From assembly GCF_003387475.1 (NCBI RefSeq), contig NZ_QUNO01000031.1, forward strand, positions 19,416 to 83,415: 64,000 bases of DNA, read 5' to 3'. This document shows, piece by piece, positions 9,412-16,623 of the stretch (the first letter of the stretch is position 1; each line of letters opens with the position of its first letter). A program made the position numbers and the translations under genes. Origin of the DNA: Kutzneria buriramensis. GTDB lineage: Bacteria > Actinomycetota > Actinomycetes > Mycobacteriales > Pseudonocardiaceae. The notes under the pieces are model-generated. The model saw only the letters and a list, made by a program, of their open reading frames with translations. It had not been told where the DNA came from and searched no databases.

Positions 9412-9658
9412 CATTCCAGCCGGGACGCAACGTGGATGGTGCGAGGACTCAGTCGAACCCGAACCAGTTCAGGCCTTTGCAGAGCGTTGCTAGAACTCGC
9501 CGGGTCCGGACCTCGAACCGCGGGTAGAGCCGTCGTCCTCGCACCGAGCAATGCTCGATATCTGTAGATCGGCCGGTGAAGTGCGCACTTTTCCGGTGAT
9601 CGAGTAACTGGTCTCAAGCAGGCCAACGTTGGCGCGTCGTTCGGAAGCCACGTCCAGG
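9412..9658. other. Intergenic stretch downstream of the regulator pair
   Basis: About 250 bp without a convincing coding frame or RNA gene. It separates the PAS-LuxR pair from the block of insertion-sequence fragments. Confidence 0.4.
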
Positions 9659-9875
9659 ATGCTGGCCAAAGCGCTGCTGGCCGAGGTCGATGCCTATGTT
9701 GCCGCGTTCGCCGACGAGCGTGACGAGCACGGTCACCGCCTGGTCGTGCGCAACGGCTATCACTAGTCCCGGGAGGTCCTCACCGTCGCGGGAACGGTGG
9801 ACGTCATCACGCCGTGGCCAATGACAAGCGCGTCGATCCTGAGACCGGCGAGCGCCGCAGGTTCGCCTCGGCGAT
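9659..9875 (+). pseudogene. IS256-family transposase N-terminal fragment
   Basis: The plus strand reads LLAEVDAYVAAFADERDEHG, then RLVVRNGYH, a stop, REVLTVAGTVDV, and after a frame change DPETGERRRFASAI. This is the conserved start of mutator (IS256) transposases. It breaks off where an oppositely oriented IS5-type fragment begins. Confidence 0.75.
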
Positions 9876-9879
9876 CAGG

Positions 9880-10370
9880 CCCGCCTGGGTCCAAAGGCTC
9901 TGAAGATCATCGAAATGCCGCAGTTGTCGACATCGAGCACCTGGCCATCGAAGGGCGGCTTGACCGGCGTGTGTACGCCGGCCGGCCCCGGTATAGCCGC
10001 CGTCGCCAGCGTCGGCAGATCCAGTTGGGAGGCGGCCCAGCACATGCTTGTGGGCGGCGGTCAGGTCGTGGACCGAGCCGGTCTCGACGTCACTGACCCA
10101 CAGCGGGAACCCTGTCGGCGCCGACAGCACTTGGGCATTGCCGCCGTGCTCGTCGGTCTCTCCCCAGTACCACGCGTCGATCTGCTTCCCTGTGGCGGTG
10201 ATGGTCTGTTCGCCGCAGCGGTCAGTGGTGAAGACCTGCCCATCCAGGATGAGGTGGGTCATGCCGTCGTCTTTGGCTTTCCGTGAGGCGTCGTGCAGGT
10301 CCGGTGGCTGATCGGCAGGGACGGTGATGACCTCGTCCTGGTACCGGTAGTCGGTCGCGCGTGACATCCC
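9880..10370 (-). pseudogene. IS5-family DDE transposase fragment
   Basis: On the minus strand HLILDGQVFTTDRCGEQ, AWYWGETDEHGGNAQVLS and FPLWVSDVETGSVHDLTA form the central DDE region of HARBI1-like IS5-group transposases. The N-terminus and the last third are lost to junctions with other IS fragments. Boundaries are approximate. Confidence 0.75.
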
Positions 10371-10379
10371 ATGATCACG

Positions 10380-10965
10380 ACGTAGATGGGGTGGCGTTGG
10401 AGGATGCGGCGGGCTCCGCGCGAGCCTTTGGCGGGTTAGTGGCGGACCAGGAGTGCTTGCGCGGCTGGGTGTCGGCGTTCCTGCACGATCGCGGCGGTGT
10501 AGACGACACTGTTGAGCCGGTGGTTGCCGCGGCGGTGCAGCCGACGCGCTTCTGGTCGGCGGAGTAGACAGCGATCGGTGCGCAGCCGGTGTAGCGCGCG
10601 AGCTTGGCCGAGGCGGCGAACCGGGTGATGTCACCGCTCTCGGTGATCAGGGCCGCTGGCGACTTGTGACTGATCCCGGTGACCTTCAGCAACGCAGGCG
10701 CTAACGGGCTCACGAGCTACCTGATCGTGGTGTCGAGGTCGTGGACCCGGCGGTTGATCTCGGCGATCTCGGTGATCATGTCGATCAGCGCCTGGCGGGC
10801 ATGCGTCGTGGTCGTCGTGCTGTTCACCAGCGCTGTCACCGTCGCCAGGTTCCGGCGCGAGCCAGACGTGCAGCTGGGCCTTGAGCTCGTTGATCGCCAC
10901 CGTGCGGCGCTTGATGAGATCGCTCCACAGAACTCGGAACAACCTCCTCTAATCGGCGCATCCAC
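10380..10965 (-). pseudogene. IS110-family transposase fragment, frameshifted
   Basis: The minus strand encodes LWSDLIKRRTVAINELKAQL, a middle segment near 10720-10800 with EIAEINRRVHDLDTTI, and the helix-hairpin-helix C-terminal domain SGDITRFAASAKLARYTGCA. These are parts of an IS110 transposase in three frames. The N-terminal DEDD domain is absent. Confidence 0.75.
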
Positions 10966-10975
10966 TCACCGCGTG

Positions 10976-11021
10976 CTACTTCACGTCACGCTCCAACAGT
11001 ACGAAGCGTGACGTGAAGTAG
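10976..11021. repeat. Perfect 17-bp inverted repeat
   Basis: CTACTTCACGTCACGCT at 10976-10992 is repeated exactly in inverse at 11005-11021, with a 12-nt spacer. There is no T-run, so a classical terminator is doubtful. It lies at the end of the IS debris, about 160 bp upstream of the first small-peptide gene. It could be an operator, a structured leader or the ends of a deleted element. Confidence 0.75.
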
Positions 11022-11059
11022 GCCGCCTGGCGGGGCCTTACGGCCTTGATTGTGAAATC

Positions 11060-11072
11060 TGCGGAATTCTCC
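11060..11072. promoter_or_regulatory. Possible PAS-LuxR operator upstream of small-peptide gene 1
   Basis: TGCGGAATTCTCC lies about 110 bp before the peptide start. It shares its first ten bases with the motif upstream of the PAS-LuxR genes and nearly matches TTCGGAATTCTC upstream of the peptide gene at 43018. The core fits GGAWWTCC-type operators of PimM-like regulators only partly. Confidence 0.35.
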
Positions 11073-11182
11073 TTTAAATCGGTAGGGGCGGCGCAGTGCC
11101 GGTGTAATCTGGTGTCGCCCGAGCAACGGTCGGGGTGGCGGCAAAGAGGCGCCGATGAAGACGAAGAAGATGAGGATTTTCG

Positions 11183-11467
11183 ATGATGGGTGCTGTTGAA
11201 GCTGTCGCCGTCGAGGCGGTGCCCGCCTCCGGCGGTGCACTGGGCCCGCTGGAGTTCGCGGTCGCCGAGAACCTGGTGAGCTGTGCTGTGCTGGAGACGT
11301 GGGCGCTCGCAAAGGCTGCCCAGCAGGCTGGCCAGTGGGGCCTGGCCAAGATATATCTGGCGAGGATCGCCGCAGCAGGTGCCTTCCATCAGTCGGCAGA
11401 TGCCGCCGCGGCCTTTTCCACGGGGAATCTGTCGGTCGACGAACTGGCCGCGCTCCGTCTGGCCTAA
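11183..11467 (+). CDS. Small precursor-like peptide P1 (94 aa) of the P-V-x-C family
   Basis: Alanine-rich 94-residue peptide with a VEAVAVEAVP start, GPLEFAVAENLVSCAVL (conserved PLxF...V-x-Cys segment, Cys near residue 34), an amphipathic core with WGLAKIYLARIAAAG and the C-terminal LSVDELAALRLA. It shares this plan with the peptides at 13188, 14241, 15265, 41056, 43018 and 46903. A GAGG element lies about 6 nt before the tandem ATG-ATG. There is no signal peptide. I infer a RiPP or class-II bacteriocin-like precursor. No adjacent modification enzyme is intact; the peptidase and export genes are at 44-52 kb. Confidence 0.65.
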   Translation: MMGAVEAVAVEAVPASGGALGPLEFAVAENLVSCAVLETWALAKAAQQAGQWGLAKIYLARIAAAGAFHQSADAAAAFSTGNLSVDELAALRLA

Positions 11468-11519
11468 AGACAATACCGGTGACTTAAGGGTTATCCGGTA
11501 GGTCGTGCTTCCAGGAGGC

Positions 11520-11648
11520 GCCTGGGTGCCGCGGCGCGGACAGGTCAAGCCCGACACAGACGTCCGGTTGTCGGACCGAATCGCGATCGGGCTGCAGACC
11601 AGGATGTTCCCGCAGGAGTTGGTGGATCAGGTGATCACACAGCCCTGA
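11520..11648 (+). pseudogene. IS4-family transposase N-terminal fragment
   Basis: The plus strand reads VPRRGQVKPDTDVRLSDRIA followed by IGLQTRMFPQELVDQVI, the usual N-terminus of actinobacterial IS4 transposases. It is cut short after about 40 residues by the following minus-strand remnant. Confidence 0.65.
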
Positions 11649-12774
11649 CCGACCCGTTCAGCATCCAGGATCCGGCGGTTGACCGCACGGGCTTTGGTCT
11701 GCAGGTCGTCGAGGTTGGGCAGACGGGCGTTGCAGCCCAGGTCTCGAGGTGCGTTGATGATGGTCTCGATGCGCATCGCGGGGCCGTCCTTTAGGTATTG
11801 CTTGATGCGAGAGAGTGCTTGTAGTACACGTTGAGCAGCACACCGCCGTTGCCGCGGCGGTCGATCGCGGTGTGAAAGGTGCCGACCGTGTCGCGACGGA
11901 CCGGCCGATTGAACAGGATCTCGACGTTGTGGGGTCGACCGAGGTCGAGGTTGTCCACGATGAGGGCTTCGCAGAAGCTGCGGGCGTGTCGGGGTGCGCC
12001 AACACGATGGTGTGGGAGATCTCGATCTGCCGCATCGAGGTTTCCCACCAGTAGCCGGCGTCCCTGTCGCTGTCACCGAAGGGCAGCGGCAGCCGGGCCA
12101 GCCAACGCCTGACGAACACAGTGATCACGCCGGCGCCGAGCCGGTCGTAGATCGCCTGCAGCACGACGGGGTCGTCGGTGGTGGCGAAGCCGTTGGATAG
12201 TGCGGTGAACCCGAGCCTGGCCCGGTCCGCTTGCCGCTTGGCCCACTCGTGGCCATTGAGCTAGATCTTGGCCGGGCAGGGGAAGTAGCTGCAGACCTTG
12301 ACGAACGCCGGGCCGAAGTCGATGTCCCACAGGTAGAAGTAGTACACGGTCACTCGCCGTTCGGTCTTGACGGACGACTACTGCTGGGCGCCGGAGGCCA
12401 ACTGGCGTTCGTAGGCGGTTGAGACCCGCAGGGACTCCTGCGCGACTCCGCTTGCCGCGACGCCGGAGCGGCCGGTGGCGGCCTGTGTGGTCTAGGTGCG
12501 GGCGCATGATCTCCAGCTTGCCGCCGACGTCGTGCTTGCCGAATTTGATCCAGGGGATGTTGTTGGCCTGGGCGTAGGAGGCCACTGGCCGGCGGAAGCG
12601 GTCACCGGACTGCCGGAACAGCGCCAGCGAGGGGAACGGGTAGCTGACGTTACCGGTCAGGAAGGCCACAACCTGGGCGCTGGTCTGCAGGGGGACGTAG
12701 GCGTTGAGGTAGATCCGGTCCAGGCGCTGGATGTCCAGCGCGACGTGACCGTCGTGCATGTCGTTGACTGTCAT
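11627..12774 (-). pseudogene. Decayed copy of a hypothetical actinobacterial protein
   Basis: From the ATG at 12774 the minus strand reads MHDGHVALDIQRLDRIYLNA and later NIPWIKFGKHDVGGKLEIMR; other frames continue with YWWETSMRQIEISHTIV, then RIKQYLKDGPAMRIETIINA, and an end near ILDAERVGQGC. I recognise this as a widespread conserved hypothetical protein of actinobacteria that often sits near mobile elements. Several frameshifts and stops make this copy non-functional. No function can be assigned. Confidence 0.55.
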
Positions 12775-12914
12775 CGCTTGGGTGCTCGTGACCAGCCTCC
12801 GCAACCACGAGACTACGGGATCGAGGGTGCACCCGACCGCAGGCTGTGATGTTTGAGGTGTTGCCGCTGGTAGTGGCATCGTCGGGCACGGTCTCCACCG
12901 CAACATGCTGGCTC

Positions 12915-13095
12915 TATGTCACCGAAGTCGTCGAACTGCAGGCCGGGCGGGCCCCGAAGCTGGGGTCCGCGCTGCGCAAGGCGAAACGACTGGGCGTGGC
13001 CTACGTACGTGGTGATCGACCGGACGCTGATCCCGATCGACTGGGTCGCCGCCGACCGGCCCTTCTACTCCAGCGAACACAAGATACGCGGGGGC
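12915..13095 (+). pseudogene. IS5-family transposase fragment
   Basis: The plus strand carries RAPKLGSALRKAKRLGVAYV and, one frame over, VIDRTLIPIDWVAADRPFYS with SEHKIRG. This is the first DDE aspartate region of HARBI1-like transposases. Both flanks are lost. Confidence 0.65.
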
Positions 13096-13187
13096 GATTT
13101 AGTTGATCTAGCCCTGTCGGCGAGACTGACTTGCGGTCGGCCGACCGGTCTTGAGTATGATCAGGTCATCCGACCGCCTTCACGTGC

Positions 13188-13454
13188 TTATTGGTGCGTG
13201 GTTCGCAGCGTGATCAGTCGATGCACCGATGGTCCGAGTCGGACCTCGGCCGCGTCTGCGGAACTCAAGTATCGTTCCGTGTGGAAACCGTGTCCCTCGA
13301 CTGCGGCCTGCTTTGTCAGAACGCGTACAAATCGCGCGAACGCCGTGGTGGCGACGACGGCCTCCCCGGCGGCGCAAGTGATCGGATGCATCGCCGTCAT
13401 GTCTTCGAGTGGAGTCAAGGATGCCGTCGTGGCGGCCTGCTCGATTCGGCGCAC
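13188..13454 (-). CDS. Small precursor-like peptide P2 (88 aa) of the P-V-x-C family
   Basis: From a GTG at 13454 with GAAAGGG about 5 nt upstream the minus strand encodes VRRIEQAATTASLTPLEDMT, then MHPITCAAGEAVV, an amphipathic FARFVRVLTKQ and a C-terminus with SVHRLITLRTTHQ. The start aligns with those of the peptides at 41056 and 43018 (VNHVEAAV and VNIVERAV), and MHPITC is the shared P-(V/I)-x-Cys motif with a single Cys near residue 27. The length equals that of the 43018 peptide. The C-terminal LSxxxL element is less clear than in the others. A longer in-frame start at 13514 lacks support. Confidence 0.55.
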   Translation of the reverse strand: MRRIEQAATTASLTPLEDMTAMHPITCAAGEAVVATTAFARFVRVLTKQAAVEGHGFHTERYLSSADAAEVRLGPSVHRLITLRTTHQ

Positions 13455-13514
13455 AAAAATCCCTTTCCGATCGGTGTGTGACTGCTGGCCGGCCGACGTG
13501 GGCCGCGCGTCCAC

Positions 13515-14240
13515 CGAGATGCTGATTCGTCCTGACTGTTAGTTTCGTCAGAGTGAATGTTGGCGAATTGTCACGCTATGGCGGTGGTGGCTGATGTCTT
13601 TGCCCGGCCGCCTGCCGCCACCGTCGGGTCGATCGGCCCGCGAGCGGAGCAGTTGAGGATCTCCTCGCGTGTCATGTGAGGAAACCCTTCACGACAGACG
13701 GGTGGACCCGAACTCTTGGAGCCATCAGGTCAGTCAAACATTTTACACGTCGTCGACGAGGTCGTCGAGCGATACGCGGGACGGGCTTGTTCAGCAATGA
13801 CCGCACGGTGACGCGGTCAGTGAGAAAGTCTGGTCTGTCGGGGTTGTTAAAGCCGACGGTACCCTTACAACCGGCGCGCATGCCCGCATAGGGGTAGCGC
13901 TGAAATCGCGGGTGTTAATACACCCCGCGGATGCCGGTTTCGCAATCTCGGGTGGCGTGACAAATACTGGCCATGCCACTCTCGGGTGGCGAGTTAAATG
14001 TGGTCTCTTGTCGCTTTCCTCCGGACTTTTTCGCCCCTTGGGGCGTGTCAAGTGTGATCAGATGGGTCAGCTGGTTCAGGAACGCGGGCATCGGCGATGA
14101 TCGGGCGGCAGGCGCGGCACTCCTCGGTGATCATTGGGACTCGACATCCAGATGATCACTGACGGCCGTGCCTGCCTCTTACTTGGCCTGACCAGCCCTA
14201 TACGACTTTGCCCCCAGACCCTGACTCGAGCGCGTGTAGG
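13515..14240. other. Intergenic region between peptide genes P2 and P3
   Basis: About 720 bp without a convincing gene on either strand. It holds a short hairpin and degenerate direct repeats (13908-13991), possibly the end of a lost mobile element. Confidence 0.4.
13908..13991. repeat. Hairpin and degenerate direct repeats
   Basis: GCGGGTGT/ACACCCCGC forms a stem at 13908-13928 around TAAT. The 11-mer CTCGGGTGGCG occurs at 13947-13957 and again at 13981-13991, each time followed by an A/T-rich AAAT step. The pattern suggests decayed subterminal repeats of an insertion sequence or a regulator-binding array; no matching transposase is present. Confidence 0.4.
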
Positions 14241-14555
14241 TCAGTCGTGCAGGCTTGCCGCCAGCGTCGTCAGTGCGGCGCTGGACAGGTCCGTACCTGG
14301 GACGCCGCCAGCCGGCAGGGTCACCGGGGCCGACGTGTAGTGGCCGATGTGGTAGTGGGTGGCAAGAGCACCACCGATGAAGCCGGCGATACCGGCGGTG
14401 ACGATGGCGGCCGCGCCGAATCCCTTGCCCGCCACCACGGCCGCCTCGGCGGCCGTGGCGGCCGCGGCGCAGGCGACCGGCGAGTTTGAGACGCTGAACG
14501 CCAGCGGCGAGTTGTCGACCCGCTGTAGATTGACGAACGACTCGATATCAATCAT
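14241..14555 (-). CDS. Small precursor-like peptide P3 (104 aa), glycine/alanine-rich
   Basis: From the ATG at 14555 (GAGGG about 6 nt upstream) the minus strand encodes IESFVNLQRVDNSPLAFSV, then SNSPVACAAAA with the conserved P-V-x-Cys at about residue 29. A long small-residue hydrophobic helix follows (about 35-66, with AAAIVTAGIAGFIGGALAT), then a His/Tyr-rich turn and a C-terminal LSSAALTTLAASL. The helix with GxxxG-like spacing resembles pore-forming class II or circular bacteriocin cores. It shares the N-terminal PL...PV-x-C plan and C-terminal helix with the other peptides here. In-frame residues upstream of 14555 look non-coding. Confidence 0.65.
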   Translation of the reverse strand: MIDIESFVNLQRVDNSPLAFSVSNSPVACAAAATAAEAAVVAGKGFGAAAIVTAGIAGFIGGALATHYHIGHYTSAPVTLPAGGVPGTDLSSAALTTLAASLHD

Positions 14556-14630
14556 CACGTTGCCCTCGCAGACGTTATCGTGGGAAGTTGACGAAAGTGC
14601 CAACAGCAACTTCCGGCCAAAGCTATCCAA

Positions 14631-15264
14631 CTCCCGTCACTGTCACATCCACCGACCTGAGGATGCCCAGTTCCGTGTTCTCACCATTGATCTCCGCTAA
14701 ATGATGACATATTATCCGGGGGTGGCGAGGCTCAATTAGTCAGGATTTCCCGTTGGTCAAGCTGCTGGATCCGCAACGAAGGCGTCGGCCCGATCGGCGG
14801 CGTGTCAGGACGGGTTGGTGGTGCATCGAGCCGTGGCCGGGTGTATTGACGGGTCCCCAGGGTGTCGCATCGCGCGCAAGCCGGCCGACCAAGGCGACGT
14901 TGTCGTCCCACGCAAGGCGGGCGGCCGCGCGGACGGCAGGCCTGATTGACAGCACATCGGCGGCTTGGCCGAGAGCCGCGCGCCATGCCGTCACGTCCGA
15001 TGCTGTCATTCGCGGGGCTTCGCACGGTGCACCTGACCCGCCGGATCCGCCCGCTATTGTCAGCGGCGCGTCCGGAGTCGTGCTATTGCGGCATTACCGG
15101 GTGAAAACTCGACACCTTCGAGATCGACGATTCAGCGAATGCAGAAGATTCTCCCTCACCTCTCTGGTGGTCATCTTGGTGTGATTATTGCTAGACTTTC
15201 CGGTGTATCGGCTAGGAAACCCGGAGCGCACCTTCTGGTGTTGTCCTTCTAACTAGGGGAATGT
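14631..15264. other. Divergent intergenic region between peptide genes P3 and P4
   Basis: About 630 bp separating two divergently read peptide genes, so it should hold promoters for both. The one possible minus-strand frame inside it (14740-15009) is listed separately with low confidence. I saw no RNA gene. Confidence 0.4.
14740..15009 (-). CDS. Possible small hypothetical protein (89 aa)
   Basis: Minus-strand frame starting TASDVTAWRAALGQAADVLS, then RPAVRAAARLAWDDNVALVG. The first half has coding-like amphipathic character and biased third positions; the second half (after TPWGPVNTPGH) does not. There is no clear ribosome site and no family recognised. It lacks the Cys motif of the peptide family. 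It may be a gene fragment. Confidence 0.22.
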   Translation of the reverse strand: MTASDVTAWRAALGQAADVLSIRPAVRAAARLAWDDNVALVGRLARDATPWGPVNTPGHGSMHHQPVLTRRRSGRRLRCGSSSLTNGKS

Positions 15265-15549
15265 ATGGAGATCAACTCTGTCGAAAAGGCTGCTCGTCGA
15301 TGGGGTGCAGGATCGGTTGAATCGATGGAGATGTCGACCGAGATGCTTCCGTTGCTGTGCGCCACCGTCATATGCACGGAAGCCCTCGCGGAACGGTTTG
15401 CTTACGCGCTAGAGCGGACGCGCGCAGCTCGCGCGGTGCGGGGGGGCGCGGCGTCTCTTCAGTCGACGCGATCGGATCTGATTGCCGCGCGGGGCGAGCT
15501 CTCCGCTATGTCGGTGGATGACTTGAACACCATGATCTCGAACATCTAA
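15265..15549 (+). CDS. Small precursor-like peptide P4 (94 aa)
   Basis: A 94-residue peptide with AGGGGA 4 nt before the ATG. The start MEINSVEKAARRW fits the V-E-x-A segment of the family, followed by EMLPLLCATVICTEALAERF (two Cys near residues 32 and 37), an Arg-rich middle and the C-terminus ELSAMSVDDLNTMISNI, which matches LSVDELAAL of P1. A strong terminator-like hairpin starts 28 bp after the stop, so it is a monocistronic precursor-type gene. There is no signal peptide. The lasso-B2 remnant downstream is a possible but broken partner. Confidence 0.65.
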   Translation: MEINSVEKAARRWGAGSVESMEMSTEMLPLLCATVICTEALAERFAYALERTRAARAVRGGAASLQSTRSDLIAARGELSAMSVDDLNTMISNI

Positions 15550-15577
15550 CCTGGTTGCGACCAACTGGATTGCTGTC

Positions 15578-15618
15578 GGAACGGGGTTGTCGACGCACGC
15601 GATCGACGACCCCGTTCC
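15578..15618 (+). terminator. Strong hairpin after peptide gene P4
   Basis: GGAACGGGGTTGTCGA (15578-15593) pairs with TCGACGACCCCGTTCC (15603-15618) around a 9-nt loop: 16 paired positions including one G-T. It lies 28 bp after the P4 stop. There is no U-tract, as is common in actinomycetes. Confidence 0.7.
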
Positions 15619-15895
15619 GGCATTGACGCGGCTGCAGGCACCCACGTGATCGCGCCATCGCGGTCGCCGGTCGGTGCGGCACGCAGACGAGCTGAACCCC
15701 GGTTTGCGGTCAGGGCGGCCACCGACAATTCGGCCCCGCGCCCGCTGCCAGCGGCCCCAGCCGACCTGGTGTGAAACTGCAGGCCGTCGTCACCGACTCG
15801 CCTCGTCGTCATCGCGGTCCGCCAACGACGCTCCTGACACCGAGCGCTCGCCAAGCGCTGGTCCGCCGACTGGTCGACGCCGGGCTGATGACGCG

Positions 15896-16306
15896 ATGAG
15901 CTCGCCCGTGGGGCTCGCCCAACGCGCCAGGCTTGCGCTGCCGCAACGGGTACTGCTACTGCTGGCGGTCGCGGTGGCGAACTTGGTCATCAAACTCCGC
16001 TCCGGCGGCTGCGTCAGGTCCTGGAGCGGCTCAGCCGCGGTGCTCGCCCCGCGACCAATCGTCAGGCATCGGCCGCGCGGACCGCGGTGGTGTTGGTGAG
16101 CCCGCGCTGCGCGCAGGACGGATGCCTGAAACGGTCTGTGGCCGCCGCACTGCTGTGTCGGGCCTGGGGGAACGTGGCCGACGTGGTGTGTCGGGGCTCG
16201 CAGCAGGGAGTTTGCCGCCCACGCCTGTGTGGTCGTCGGGGACCAGGGTTTCTTTCAGGCGATTCAGACCACGGCCAGCGGCAGCAGGGCGCACCGGGCT
16301 GGGTAG
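15896..16306 (+). pseudogene. Lasso-peptide B2-type leader peptidase, frameshifted
   Basis: Read across two frameshifts, the product is about 136 residues: MSSPVGLAQRARLALPQRV, then VLERLSRGARPATNRQ, VSPRCAQDGCLKRSVAAALL with CRAWGTWPTWCVGARS, and REFAAHACVV. This is the plan of lasso B2 proteins (transglutaminase-like cysteine protease): the catalytic Cys in the GCLKRS segment and the His in AHA. The ATG overlaps the stop of an upstream frame (ATGA), which could be a decayed B1 (RRE) gene ending ALVRRLVDAGLMTR. No lasso cyclase or short lasso precursor was found, so the lasso pathway is incomplete here. Confidence 0.6.
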
Positions 16307-16623
16307 CTCGGATGAACCGATCGGGTAGCTGCGACGGCGTGTGCCACCGAGCGTCCCTCGGCGATTGCCCATACCACCAGCGACGCACCCCGGTGGGCGC
16401 CACACAGCCGAAACACCGGGTGTGGCGGTCGGAACCGACGGAAAGCGTGCCGCGGGCGGAAAGCTGAAGGCCGAGACGACCTCACCCTGGCGTCGTTTCC
16501 CGCCGGCTGTTCCCCACGTCACTTGCGATGGCCGCCGCAGGGACCCACCCCCGGGTCTGTACGCATGGCTACCTGGTCTGCGGCGGTGCCGCGCTGGTCG
16601 CTGTGGTGATGGGCTGAGCTGTC
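16307..16623. other. Intergenic region downstream of the biosynthetic operon
   Basis: About 320 bp between the lasso-B2 remnant and the convergent end of the NRPS/PKS operon. No supported gene. A small palindrome (GCTGAG CTGT CTCAGC) overlaps the last codons of the flavoenzyme gene and might aid termination. Confidence 0.35.

Noticed and set aside
15265..16306. Complete lasso-peptide cluster
   Set aside because: Only a frameshifted B2 gene and a doubtful B1 end are present; no asparagine-synthetase-like cyclase and no 40-50-residue precursor with the conserved Thr.
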